Source: an uncultured Pseudomonadota bacterium (GTDB lineage: Bacteria; Pseudomonadota; Gammaproteobacteria; Burkholderiales; Methylophilaceae). Taken from it: 36,210 nt of DNA. Below the pieces are notes generated by a model. It made no database searches. It saw only the letters and a program-made list of their open reading frames with translations, and had not been told where the DNA came from. Below are positions 16,327 through 25,096 of the stretch, one piece after another. The stretch covers positions 1-36,210 of the forward strand of contig CAILXF010000044.1 of NCBI GenBank assembly GCA_903838125.1, in the 5' to 3' direction. The translations under genes were made by a program, and so were the position numbers. How positions within the stretch are numbered: the stretch's first letter is position 1; each line of letters opens with the position of its first letter.

Positions 16327-16798
16327 AATTAAATCTCCAAATAGTTTAATTTCCTATAACTTACATCTAACAATACACGAGTATCATAAATCAATTTACT
16401 TACAAATTGTAACATTGCTTAAATTATATAAAAACTATTTCATAAATTGATTATTGTTAGCATATTTATCATTATAATCCGTTTATTATACTTTGGTATA
16501 CATTGAAATTAGAGATATTTATAATAAAATTTATTTATTTAACATGTATCTTTTCGTATAAATTAGTCACAATTTATTAGCAATTTAAAGTAGAATCAAC
16601 TTTAATAGTAATTTAAAGCGTTGGTTGTGAAGATTTTTTACGCCCATAATGCCTTTCTTATAGGGTTGAGTTATAAAAAATCTTAAAACGGGCTTGATTG
16701 TTTTGATTTCGCTCATGATTAGCTAGAACGACGTACTGAAATTAATATTCTGAGTTTATCTCAAAAGGTTTATAAATAAACATGATCAATCAGACTGC
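16327..16798. other. AT-rich divergent control region
   Basis: This stretch of about 470 bp between the divergent mshA (minus) and mshI (plus) holds no gene I can support. It is very AT-rich. It contains a direct repeat TAG(C/T)AATTTAAAG at 16578-16590 and 16606-16618, and a perfect 11-bp inverted repeat, AAGATTTTTTA (16630-16640) with TAAAAAATCTT (16674-16684). Promoters for both pilus blocks should lie here, but I see no sigma-54 (GG-N10-GC) or convincing sigma-70 pair. Confidence 0.55.
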
Positions 16799-18361
16799 AT
16801 GATAAGTTGGATTAAAAGAAAAAAAAGCACGTTGGGATGGACAGCTGTTGAAGCTGGTGACGACGCTTTTTATGGCGTTACTGTGTTGGCGCCACTAACT
16901 AATAACGGAAAGCCTCGCGTTGTTAAATTCGGTACTGTGTCCGCGAGTGGTCTTGATGTAATTGGAATTTCTGATTTAGCTAAAAAATTATCGGTAGTCA
17001 ACTGCCCTTGGGTATTGTCTCTTAGGCCTAATGCATACAATGTTCTAATGGTTGAAGAACCGTCGGTACTAGCTTCTGAGGTTAAAGATAGTTTACGATG
17101 GTCTATTAGCGGTATGATCGATTATCCGGTCTCCGAGGCTAATCTGGACTGGATGCAGGTACCCACCAAAACGTTGCAGCCGAACCGCATCCCCCATCTA
17201 TATGTGATGGCCGCCAAAAGTGAATATATCTCCCGGTATGCAGAAGTTTTTCGGCAGGCTAAAATCCCTCTTCAAGCAGTTGATATTCGTGAAACGGCAC
17301 AACGAAATATTGCCACATTATTAGAATGTCCTGGTGAAGGAGTGGTTTTACTTAAGTTCGCCAAGCACGAAGTGCGGCTCACTGTAACCTTCAAAGGCGA
17401 GCTTTATCTTGATCGCTATGTTGAAGAATCTGCCCTGAGCAAAGACGCAATTGAAGATGATGTTAAGGAGCGGATTGGAGAGCGGGTTGTGTTGCAGGCT
17501 CAGCGCTCACTTGATTTTGTTGCAAGAACACTGGGTTTTATCGACATTAAACGAGTCATACTGGCACCTAGTATTGGGAGTCTCGATTTTTCCGATATTA
17601 TTGGGCAGAACCTTCAGGTACCTGTTGAGAAGCTTGATCTTGCTTCCATTTTTGATTTTTCACAAACACCCGAGTTAATGCAGCCTGAAAATCAGGCTCT
17701 TTATTTCTATACGCTGGGTGCAGCCCTGCGTTTCATGAATGAAAATGAAGGGCGTGGGCAGCAGGTTAATTTACTGAGCCAGAAAACGCTTGAACTCAAA
17801 GCAGCAGTAGTTGCACCAGTAATGCTAGGACTATTGTTGCTGTCGCTATTTGGTTTTGGGGTGCTGTGGGGTTTGAGGCAGGCAGATGTAGCTGCAACGC
17901 AGAAGGCGGAAGTTGTCAGCACGCTGCAACTGCAGCAGGCAAAAGTTAAATTCCAGTTGCTGGAATCTCAGATAACGCAACATCCACAAGCGAGCTTGAG
18001 TGCCGAAATTGCAAACTTAAAGCAGAAGGCTTTGGCCGCGCAGCAAATATTGTCTCTGGCCGACAGTATAGGTACCCCTGCAGGATATGCTCGATATTTT
18101 GATGCGTTGACCAAGATTGCCGAAGATGGGTTGTGGCTGACTAATGTGACTGTTGATCAGGCGGGTAAGTCTGTTCGTGTTAGTGGCAATGCCCTTAATA
18201 AGGATTCGGTAATGCGATTCGCTAAACGTTTCAATGACAGGTTTGCCGGTGATGGCGTAGTCTTTACGTCGCTGGAATTGACACCTGTGTCTGTTGTGTC
18301 TGCGGTTAAGCCGAGTGATCATGGCTCTAAGGTTACCGCTGTGGCGTTTATATTACATTAA
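16799..18361 (+). CDS. mshI: MSHA assembly protein MshI (PilM-like plus PilN-like)
   Basis: 520 residues. The first 330 resemble the actin-like PilM/MshI fold that sits under the platform protein. A membrane helix lies at about 340-360 (VAPVMLGLLLLSLFGFGVLWGL), and is followed by a coiled coil and a PilN-like periplasmic domain (YFDALTKIAEDGLWLTNVTV). Thus the cytoplasmic ring and the first periplasmic alignment component appear to be one chain. ATG 16799 is the first start of the frame and no strong ribosome site is seen. It opens the plus-strand block mshI-J-K-L-M-N. The family is clear; the PilN-like part is inferred from position and layout. Confidence 0.82.
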   Translation: MISWIKRKKSTLGWTAVEAGDDAFYGVTVLAPLTNNGKPRVVKFGTVSASGLDVIGISDLAKKLSVVNCPWVLSLRPNAYNVLMVEEPSVLASEVKDSLRWSISGMIDYPVSEANLDWMQVPTKTLQPNRIPHLYVMAAKSEYISRYAEVFRQAKIPLQAVDIRETAQRNIATLLECPGEGVVLLKFAKHEVRLTVTFKGELYLDRYVEESALSKDAIEDDVKERIGERVVLQAQRSLDFVARTLGFIDIKRVILAPSIGSLDFSDIIGQNLQVPVEKLDLASIFDFSQTPELMQPENQALYFYTLGAALRFMNENEGRGQQVNLLSQKTLELKAAVVAPVMLGLLLLSLFGFGVLWGLRQADVAATQKAEVVSTLQLQQAKVKFQLLESQITQHPQASLSAEIANLKQKALAAQQILSLADSIGTPAGYARYFDALTKIAEDGLWLTNVTVDQAGKSVRVSGNALNKDSVMRFAKRFNDRFAGDGVVFTSLELTPVSVVSAVKPSDHGSKVTAVAFILH

Positions 18362-18371
18362 TAGGCATCAA

Positions 18372-19058
18372 GTGATAAATTTTATAAATAATTCGATATC
18401 CCGTTTTAACAAGCTTTCCCTGCGAGAGGCACTACTGTTGGCGACGGCAATTTCGCTGTTTGTGTTATTTATTGTTTATCTTTTATTGCTACTACCACAA
18501 CAAAAACAGATAAAAAGCTCACAGTTGTTGATCCAATCTCAACAGTCTGAGCTGGCATCAATCAAATCAATGATTGCCTTAAAAGAAAAAGAAGTCGCGC
18601 TAAATCTCAAGTCGCTTCAAGAAAACCTCATTGCACGCGATGAGCTTCAAAAACAAGTCGACGAAATTAATATATTTTTTGGTCAGTCAGATCCTTCGAC
18701 TTCGCAAGTGGGGGCATTGATCAAGGAGTTACTCAGTGCTAATCCGGGTTTGACGCTGATGTCACTCAAGACTTTGCCTGCCGTTTTGTTTTATACACCA
18801 CCACAGCAGGGGGCAGCAAACGGAAGTGATCTTCAAAATCTAGCCTTGAAAGCGCAGGGGAATATTTATAAAAATGGAGTTGAGGTAAGTGTAAAAGGGA
18901 AGTATATGGCGCTTTTGTCTTATATGGAAAATATGCAAAATTACCCAAAACGTTTGTTCTGGTCAGAAGCAAAGTTGGATGTTTCTGCTTATCCAGAAGC
19001 CGTGCTTACTTTAGTGATTTATTCCTTGAGCGAGCAATCTAGTTCACCGTTGCGCTGA
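18372..19058 (+). CDS. mshJ: MSHA assembly protein MshJ (PilO-like)
   Basis: About 228 residues from GTG 18372, ten bases after the mshI stop. The open frame extends upstream inside mshI but that part has no recognised start context. Residues 22-43 form one membrane helix (LLLATAISLFVLFIVYLLLLL), followed by a coiled coil (about 45-100) and a periplasmic ferredoxin-like domain ending with VEVSVKGKYMALLSYMENMQNYPKRLFW, which matches the PilO/MshJ layout. It aligns the inner-membrane complex with the secretin. Its stop overlaps the mshK start (TGATG). Confidence 0.82.
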   Translation: MINFINNSISRFNKLSLREALLLATAISLFVLFIVYLLLLLPQQKQIKSSQLLIQSQQSELASIKSMIALKEKEVALNLKSLQENLIARDELQKQVDEINIFFGQSDPSTSQVGALIKELLSANPGLTLMSLKTLPAVLFYTPPQQGAANGSDLQNLALKAQGNIYKNGVEVSVKGKYMALLSYMENMQNYPKRLFWSEAKLDVSAYPEAVLTLVIYSLSEQSSSPLR

Positions 19059-19537
19059 TGCTATCTATGAAAAAGCAAAATGATTCTGTTGATTTATTAT
19101 CCATGGCTCGGTTGAAGCTATCCTTGCTACCTTTACTGGTGCTTGGCATAACTGCTAGTGCGTTGGGAGAGACCCGGATAGATCCTACGGTTATCCCATC
19201 CGCTTGGCTGGCAGCACAACCAACAGCACCAGGTGCTGCGACCATTGTAGCCAAAGAACCTACACCTATAGTGCAACTTATAGTTATCGGTAAATCAAGA
19301 AAGTTTGCCGTGATTGATGGGCAAGTAGTTAAGTCTGGTGAAATCCTTAACGATTCTCAGATTGTAGACATAAAATCAGGTGAAGTAGTGACGAAAGATA
19401 GTTCAAAATCACTGAAATTGAATCCATCTGTTGAAAAGAAGTCGGTTTCACTAGATTCGCTAAGGAAGACCAGTGATGGGAATAAAAATAGCAGGGCGTG
19501 GACTAAGACCATTGTAATCGGGAATGGGATCAATTAA
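19058..19537 (+). CDS. mshK: MSHA assembly protein MshK
   Basis: 159 residues. A hydrophobic segment at about 18-36 (LSLLPLLVLGITASALG) could be a signal peptide or anchor. The central stretch (IVQLIVIGKSRKFAVIDGQVVKSGEIL) is the short beta domain seen in MshK/PilP/GspC-like proteins, which contacts the secretin. The tail is basic. It is placed between mshJ and mshL, with one-base stop/start overlaps on both sides, so it is firmly in the operon. Sequence similarity in this family is low, so the call relies mainly on order and the domain pattern. Confidence 0.72.
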   Translation: MLSMKKQNDSVDLLSMARLKLSLLPLLVLGITASALGETRIDPTVIPSAWLAAQPTAPGAATIVAKEPTPIVQLIVIGKSRKFAVIDGQVVKSGEILNDSQIVDIKSGEVVTKDSSKSLKLNPSVEKKSVSLDSLRKTSDGNKNSRAWTKTIVIGNGIN

Positions 19538-21507
19538 TGAAATCAATAGTGGGTCAGAAAATGAAACTAAGCACAATCATCCCTTGGGTGGCGATAAGCC
19601 TAACTGCTTGCGCGACAGCTTTTCCAACGCAGGATAAGTCCACCCTAAACAAAATCAATTCAGAACTGAAACAGGCATCAGTGCCGAGGGAGGTAGTTGC
19701 TCCGATGCCGGAAGCGGTTAAGAGCTCATTATTGCCACCGCTAAGGACTGCAAACAAGCCAAGAGCCTCTGGCAAGCAGTTGGAGGAGCGGTTTGACCTT
19801 GTAGTTTCTGGCGCACCGATTGATCAAGTGTTGATAGGTATCGTTCATGATACCCGTTACAGTATTATGCTGCGGCCAAAGACTGATAACGCGCCTGTTG
19901 TACCAGGAGCTACCGCCACAGATGCAACTGAGAAGATCACTGTTAACCTCAAAAACGTGACTGTGTTTGAAGCGCTTGATTCCATTCGTGAGGTTTATGG
20001 TTACGACTATTCGATGGAGGGTAACCGCATTTATGTGCAGCCACCAGAGTTGCAAACCCGACTTTATCAAGTGAATTACATTATCGGTCAACGGCGTGGC
20101 GTGAGCGATATGCAGGTAATTATCGGCGCATCGCCAAGTTCAGGTTCCTCAGGTTCCTCAGGTTCCTCAGGCTCATCCGGTTCTAGCTCTGGGTCGGGTG
20201 GGAGTTTCGGCTCGGTGCAGGCTAGTGCGCTAAGTACCGTTTCAAAATCTGACCTTTGGGGTGAAATTGAAGATACGTTGCGTACCACACTTAATTGCCA
20301 GATTCCAAAAGGTCTGGAAGCACGAGCAGGTGGTGCAGTTGCTGGCTCTTCATCTGGAGGATCCTCTAGTGGATCCTCTAGTGGATCCTCCTCCAGTCGA
20401 GCGGATGTTTCCTTTGTAGGTGAAGCGCGTGTTGGAGAACGCTTGCGTGGTGTGGATGGATGTACCGCTGGCAGATCCATAAGCGTTAACCAGATGAGCG
20501 GTACAATTCAGGTGCGGGGGATGCCGAGCGAGCATAGGATGGTCGCTCAAATACTGCGATCCATGCAGTTGAATATCGAGCGTCAAGTCATCATCGAAGC
20601 CAAGATCATTGATGTCGAGTTGAATTCAGCGTCGCAACAGGGGATCAATTGGTCAGGGTTTACACAAGGTACGCATAGGGTTTCAGTAGGCGCTAATACT
20701 AGCAACATTTTTGAGACCGGAACTGTTGGTGGTGCGGTAGTTCCTGGTAGTACTTTAGGTGGCGTTCTTGGCAATAACCTAGTAGGAACAACTGGATCTG
20801 CTTTTGGCGCAGGACTTGGAGTTGCGCTGCAACTGCGCAATTTCTCGGCATTGATCAATTTCTTGCAAACGCAGGGACATGTACATGTGCTATCCAGCCC
20901 AAGGATTGCAACGTTGAACAACCAGAAAGCAGTCATCAAAGTGGGTAGTGAGGAGCCTTTTGCCACAAATGCTTCTGGAGGGCAAATCACTGCAGGTACT
21001 GGCGGTAGTCCAGCTGCTGTGAGCAATCCAACTATTACCTATACCCCGTTTTTCTCTGGCATTGCGCTGGACGTAACGCCACAGATTGATGATCAGGATG
21101 GGATCACGTTACAAGTGCATTCAATGGTTAACAACATTACAGTAAAAGATAAATTAGCAATTATTGGTAGCGCAGGCACAGCGGATAGACTTTTGCCTTT
21201 TGCTGTTAATAGCATCAACGAGACTGATAATGTGGTTAAAACCAAAGATGGTCAGGTGATAGTGATTGGTGGGTTGATGACGGAAAGCGCTGAAGACAAT
21301 CGTTCCAAGATTCCAGGAGCTGGCGATGCGCCTGTTGTGGGCAGTCTTTTCAAGAAAGGTTCACAAAGTTCGATCAAGCGAGAGCTAGTCATCCTACTAA
21401 AACCGACGGTGGTTAAGGATGATAGTGCATGGACTAACGACATCAATGAAACACAGGGCCGAATAGAAGGCCTAAGCGCTACTCAGGCTCCAACTGAAAA
21501 GAACTAA
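19537..21507 (+). CDS. mshL: MSHA outer-membrane secretin MshL
   Basis: 656 residues. ATG 19537 overlaps the mshK stop; an in-frame ATG at 19561 gives a shorter lipoprotein signal, and either way the lipobox LTAC is present (Cys25 from the first ATG). An N-terminal secretin/TonB-type domain (LVVSGAPIDQVLIGIVHDTRY onward) is followed by two Ser/Gly stretches (20140-20200 and 20347-20397) and then the secretin pore domain. That pore has VLSSPRIATLNNQKAVIKVG, the long variable loop, and IDVTPQIDDQ-like and KDGQVIVIGGLM motifs. It is the outer-membrane channel for the pilus. The Ser/Gly linkers are coded by short tandem DNA repeats. Confidence 0.93.
   Translation: MKSIVGQKMKLSTIIPWVAISLTACATAFPTQDKSTLNKINSELKQASVPREVVAPMPEAVKSSLLPPLRTANKPRASGKQLEERFDLVVSGAPIDQVLIGIVHDTRYSIMLRPKTDNAPVVPGATATDATEKITVNLKNVTVFEALDSIREVYGYDYSMEGNRIYVQPPELQTRLYQVNYIIGQRRGVSDMQVIIGASPSSGSSGSSGSSGSSGSSSGSGGSFGSVQASALSTVSKSDLWGEIEDTLRTTLNCQIPKGLEARAGGAVAGSSSGGSSSGSSSGSSSSRADVSFVGEARVGERLRGVDGCTAGRSISVNQMSGTIQVRGMPSEHRMVAQILRSMQLNIERQVIIEAKIIDVELNSASQQGINWSGFTQGTHRVSVGANTSNIFETGTVGGAVVPGSTLGGVLGNNLVGTTGSAFGAGLGVALQLRNFSALINFLQTQGHVHVLSSPRIATLNNQKAVIKVGSEEPFATNASGGQITAGTGGSPAAVSNPTITYTPFFSGIALDVTPQIDDQDGITLQVHSMVNNITVKDKLAIIGSAGTADRLLPFAVNSINETDNVVKTKDGQVIVIGGLMTESAEDNRSKIPGAGDAPVVGSLFKKGSQSSIKRELVILLKPTVVKDDSAWTNDINETQGRIEGLSATQAPTEKN
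20140..20175 (+). repeat. 9-bp tandem repeat in mshL
   Basis: TCAGGTTCC occurs three times in tandem, with a fourth degenerate copy, coding for Ser-Gly-Ser units. The unit is a multiple of three, so slippage would change linker length without breaking the frame. Confidence 0.85.
20359..20394 (+). repeat. 12-bp tandem repeat in mshL
   Basis: GGATCCTCTAGT is present twice, followed by a third partial copy (GGATCCTCCTCC), coding for a Gly/Ser linker in the secretin. As with the 9-bp repeat, the period keeps the reading frame. Confidence 0.8.
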
Positions 21508-21513
21508 TTAAAT

Positions 21514-22419
21514 ATGTATCTAGAGCATTTCGGCGTCAAGGAATTTCCTTTCAGTATTACGCCTGATACTAGTTACTTCTTTTCTTCTGGGGCCTCCCAG
21601 GAGGCGTTAAACACGCTATTGTTCGCGGTTCGCTCTGGTGAGGGTTTCATCAAAATTACTGGAGAAGTGGGTACTGGAAAATCGCTGTTGTGTCGCAAGT
21701 TGATGGCGAGTTTGGAGGGCGAATTTAAGATTGCTTATATCCCAAATCCTTACCTTGAGCCCCATGCCTTGTTTATGGAGTTAGCTTCAGAACTTGAGCT
21801 AGATGTAGATCAGACTTCTGGGCTTGAACAACATCAACTTTTAAAAATGTTGACGTTAAACGTTCTGAAGATTATTCATGGCGGCAAGCGCGTGTTAATC
21901 TGTTTAGATGAAACACAGGCGATGCCGATTGAAACCCTAGAAGCATTGCGGTTGCTGACCAATATTGAAACTGAGAAGCGTAAGTTGCTGCAGGTGGTTA
22001 TTTTTGGCCAGCCTGAGTTGGAAGATAAGCTCAACCATCCTTCAATTCGCCAACTAAAACAACGTATTGCATTTCACTATCATCTGACGCCGTTGACGCG
22101 TAAAGAGATTGATTACTATGTTCATCACAGGCTAAAAATTGCTGGTTACCATGGTGGGAAACTGTTTTCACCAATGGCTTTGTGGATGCTAAAAATAAAG
22201 TCTAAGCGCGTGCCGCGGCTAGTGAATATTCTTGCACACAAAGCAATGCTTTCAGCCTTTGGGAAGAAGGAAAATGTCGTTAGCATGTTTGATGTAATAG
22301 ATGCTGCAAACGATACGGACTCTCTGAGAAAACCAAATTGGGTCAAAGCAGCGCAACTTTTATTATTATTACTTATTGGTAGCTATATAGCTTACCTTGG
22401 ATGGATGTATTTACAATGA
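21514..22419 (+). CDS. mshM: MSHA assembly AAA+ ATPase MshM (ExeA-like)
   Basis: 301 residues. It starts MYLEHFGVKEFPFSITPD, the signature of ExeA/MshM proteins. Walker A is GEVGTGKS (about residues 50-57) and Walker B is VLICLDETQ near 125-133. A sensor region (VVIFGQPELEDKL) is present, and the PRLVNILAHKAMLSAFG stretch lies near 231-247. A membrane helix ends the protein (about 280-298). ExeA-type ATPases help place or assemble the secretin with peptidoglycan. The stop overlaps the mshN start by four bases. Confidence 0.92.
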   Translation: MYLEHFGVKEFPFSITPDTSYFFSSGASQEALNTLLFAVRSGEGFIKITGEVGTGKSLLCRKLMASLEGEFKIAYIPNPYLEPHALFMELASELELDVDQTSGLEQHQLLKMLTLNVLKIIHGGKRVLICLDETQAMPIETLEALRLLTNIETEKRKLLQVVIFGQPELEDKLNHPSIRQLKQRIAFHYHLTPLTRKEIDYYVHHRLKIAGYHGGKLFSPMALWMLKIKSKRVPRLVNILAHKAMLSAFGKKENVVSMFDVIDAANDTDSLRKPNWVKAAQLLLLLLIGSYIAYLGWMYLQ

Positions 22420-23513
22420 GCCTGATTAATAAAGTACTAATTAATATCGACAAGCATCAAGAGGCCGCAGAGCAAATTAAGCCTCAGGTTTCTTACGATG
22501 GCCTTTCACCTGTTGCACGCAGTGATTACAATCAAATGATTCCTTGGGCCTTGGGTATTGTGGTTGCTGGTGTTGCTGCTGGGGCGTTTTTATGGACTCA
22601 ATACCATAAACCAAGTGCGAAGTTGCCTCAACCTATCGCTCAGGCAGTTCTTCCTTTAGAGACCAAAACTACAAATGCTTCTGCCGCAAAATTAACGGCT
22701 CCTGTCGATAGTGAGAAAGTATCAGCGGCACCAGTAGTAACAAAACCTGTCACGACCCCGCAGGCTACCGAGATTGCGAGTAGTGACGTTGTGAAGCCTC
22801 TCAAGCAAGATAAGCTGGAAAAATTGCCTGCCAGCAAGGATGCTACCGAGGTTGCAAGTAATGACATCGTGAAGGCTCCCAAGCAAGAGAAGCCCGAAAA
22901 ATTGCCTGCCAGCAAGGAGGCTACCATGAAGGTTTGGAGTCCTGAGCAACGATCAGACAATTTCTATCGGCTAGGCCAACTATTTGTACAACAGTCAAAA
23001 GTGAATGAAGCTCAGCAAGCATTAAAGCAAGCCATTGACGTTAATGCAGCCAATCATAGTGCGAGACAATTATTAGCAGAATTGATGATTGACGCCGGCC
23101 ATAATGCAGAAGCCAGAGTTCTATTGCAAGATGGACTGACTTTATCACATGGACGTAGCGACTTCACTATGCCTTTAGCACGACTGCAAGTTGCAGATGG
23201 CAACAAAGATCAAGCGGTATCTACGCTAGAACAAGGACTGGCTAGTGCAGGCGACAATCCGGAATACCATACATTTCTTGCAGCGCTATTGCAAGAACAA
23301 GGGCACCATGACGAGGCAATTAAGCATTACATTACGGCCCTGCGAAGTAATCCTTCTATGCCAAATGCACTTATTGGGGTGGGAGTGTCTTTACGGGCAC
23401 AGAGTAAAATGAACGATGCCGCTGAAGCCTTCCAAAGAGCGATTGATACTGGCGAACTAACACCAGAAGTGGCTCAGTTTGCAGCGCAGCAACTTAAGCA
23501 GATTCGTCAATAG
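22416..23513 (+). CDS. mshN: MSHA assembly TPR protein MshN
   Basis: About 365 residues from ATG 22416, which overlaps the mshM stop (ATGA). The start MSLINKVLINIDKH is typical of MshN. A membrane helix lies at about 38-56, then a Lys/Pro/Ala-rich periplasmic linker holding two copies of a unit of about 26 residues (about nt 22768-22925), then TPR repeats from about residue 185 to the end (for example GQLFVQQSKVNEAQQALKQA). It is thought to be a periplasmic helper for the pilus machine. It ends the plus-strand block and faces the EAL gene. Confidence 0.88.
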   Translation: MSLINKVLINIDKHQEAAEQIKPQVSYDGLSPVARSDYNQMIPWALGIVVAGVAAGAFLWTQYHKPSAKLPQPIAQAVLPLETKTTNASAAKLTAPVDSEKVSAAPVVTKPVTTPQATEIASSDVVKPLKQDKLEKLPASKDATEVASNDIVKAPKQEKPEKLPASKEATMKVWSPEQRSDNFYRLGQLFVQQSKVNEAQQALKQAIDVNAANHSARQLLAELMIDAGHNAEARVLLQDGLTLSHGRSDFTMPLARLQVADGNKDQAVSTLEQGLASAGDNPEYHTFLAALLQEQGHHDEAIKHYITALRSNPSMPNALIGVGVSLRAQSKMNDAAEAFQRAIDTGELTPEVAQFAAQQLKQIRQ

Positions 23514-23601
23514 CCAAGATCTGTTTGGCAGATGAGGCCCTGTGCGAAAACTTGAGCTTCTGTAATCAAGCAAGCTAATTATATGGCAAGCTAGATTAGA
23601 A

Positions 23602-24402
23602 TTAAATTCGCTTTTCTATTGGGTAATTCAAGGGCAACTTCGCTATTTCAGAAGCGGGTACATCTCGCGAGAAATACCACCCTTGACCATACTCACAACC
23701 TAAATCTAGTAAAGCATCAAGTTGCTCGACGGTCTCTATTCCCTCAGCAATCACGCTGATCTCTAAGTCGTTAGCCAAAGCAATAATATTCTTAATGACA
23801 ATGCGTGACTCTTTTTTACTAGCTAAATCCTTTACAAAACACTGGTCAATTTTCAACCGATTAAAAGGCAGTTGAACCAAGCGTGCTAGCGAAGAGTAGT
23901 TTTTGCCATAATCATCAATCGTAATATTCAAACCCATTCGATTTAGCTGTTCAATTTGATTGATTGCTTCTTCTTCACTATCAAGCATTTCGCTTTCGAC
24001 AATTTCCAAATCTAAGCATTTGAATAGATGTCCGCAGCTTTCAGACCTGTCCACAAATATTTGCAGCAGTTGATTAGCCTTGAATAATGATGGCGAAATG
24101 TTGATTGCAAGCTTAGCCTCCGGGAATCTATTTTTGATTAAAGGTAAATCGTCGATGGCTTGATCAAGAATTGACTCCGTCAGCGCCTTAATCAACCTTG
24201 CACTTTCAGCCACTGGGATAAATTTTTCTGGTGATACTGAGCCAAATTGTTCATCCGTCCACCTTGCCAGGACCTCAAAACTTGAAATATGACCATCAAT
24301 CAACCTCACTACAGGCTGATATTTAGGAAAAATTTTATTAAATTCAATAGCGTTTTTGAGTTTATTAAAAAAAATCGTACTTGAAGCATAATCTTGATTC
24401 AA
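23602..24402 (-). CDS. EAL-domain cyclic di-GMP phosphodiesterase
   Basis: About 266 residues from TTG 24402, chosen because GGAGG lies four bases upstream; the frame is open further up to 24492 but without an ATG. Almost the whole protein is one EAL domain. The catalytic set looks complete: EVL near residue 43, INIS, LEIVESE, TIDDYGKNYSSL (DDFGTGYSSL in most members), LKID, AEGIE and the final GQG. It should hydrolyse c-di-GMP to pGpG. No GGDEF or sensor domain is present. It lies between two pilus loci on the opposite strand. It is distinct from the larger membrane-bound MshH/CsrD found in other MSHA loci. Confidence 0.9.
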   Translation of the reverse strand: MNQDYASSTIFFNKLKNAIEFNKIFPKYQPVVRLIDGHISSFEVLARWTDEQFGSVSPEKFIPVAESARLIKALTESILDQAIDDLPLIKNRFPEAKLAINISPSLFKANQLLQIFVDRSESCGHLFKCLDLEIVESEMLDSEEEAINQIEQLNRMGLNITIDDYGKNYSSLARLVQLPFNRLKIDQCFVKDLASKKESRIVIKNIIALANDLEISVIAEGIETVEQLDALLDLGCEYGQGWYFSRDVPASEIAKLPLNYPIEKRI

Positions 24403-24584
24403 AAGGCCTCCAGAAAATATTAGATCAACTATTAGATTGATATAGGTATTGAATAAATAATTTACATATACGAGTGTACATATTTCTAGCAATTATGTTA
24501 TTGTAGCTCTAATTGGCAGGTGTCAATGTGAAAAACAGAATCATTAATGCTAAATTGTTTTACAGATTATTTAAGGGGCAAAAC

Positions 24585-25094
24585 ATGCAAACAAAGAAAC
24601 GTCAATCAGGCTTCACCCTCATCGAATTGCTAGTCGTTATTGCAATCATTGGGATCCTTGCTGCAGTGGGAATTCCTGCATATCAAGGCTTCCAAGCAAA
24701 AGCTCGCTTTAATGCATCTAAAGAAAACCATGTAAACGCAAAAAGCTACATGATGGCTGAAATTACAAAATGCAACAGCCAAGCTACAGTTATCTCTTTT
24801 GTTGATAAAACTGGCACGACTGTATCAATTTCAGCCTGCCCTATTGTATCACCTGCTACTGCCCTGACTTATTTCTCGGCCTATCTAACTGATAAATTCG
24901 GTAATCCTTATGTACCATCTCTGTCAGCCACCGCTGCTGCACCAGGCACAGGCGTTACTGCTTGGGGTTATATGTCACTTGCAGCCAATGTCGCTGGCAC
25001 AGGCATGACACTTTCAACCGCTATTGGCCGTGATGACGGTAACAAAACTTTAGCGGGCACAGTGTTGCAAGACGACATATCTGTATCTGAGTAA
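24585..25094 (+). CDS. Type IV prepilin, candidate major pilin of second pilus
   Basis: About 169 residues from ATG 24585, which has AAGGGG nine bases upstream; an earlier in-frame start at 24513 is less likely. The leader MQTKKRQSG precedes [25 protein letters not shown], with Glu5. The mature protein has one pair of cysteines (KCNS, ACP) and a glycine-rich end. It is the first gene of the plus-strand pilus operon and is followed at two bases by another pilin-like gene. Which of the two is the main subunit cannot be decided from sequence. Confidence 0.88.
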   Translation: MQTKKRQSGFTLIELLVVIAIIGILAAVGIPAYQGFQAKARFNASKENHVNAKSYMMAEITKCNSQATVISFVDKTGTTVSISACPIVSPATALTYFSAYLTDKFGNPYVPSLSATAAAPGTGVTAWGYMSLAANVAGTGMTLSTAIGRDDGNKTLAGTVLQDDISVSE

Positions 25095-25096
25095 AG

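Noticed and set aside
20140-20394. Short repeats as a CRISPR array
   Set aside because: They are direct 9- and 12-bp tandem repeats within a coding frame, without spacers.
20583-21026. Long minus-strand open frame opposite mshL (147 codons)
   Set aside because: It is the antisense shadow of the conserved secretin domain and has no recognisable product or ribosome site.
7788-23601. Mobile element carrying the MSHA locus
   Set aside because: No integrase, transposase, terminal inverted repeats or duplicated tRNA end were found in the window.
24513-24530. TGGCAGG sequence as a sigma-54 promoter for the second pilin operon
   Set aside because: The GG element is present but the matching GC ten bases later is missing (TG instead).
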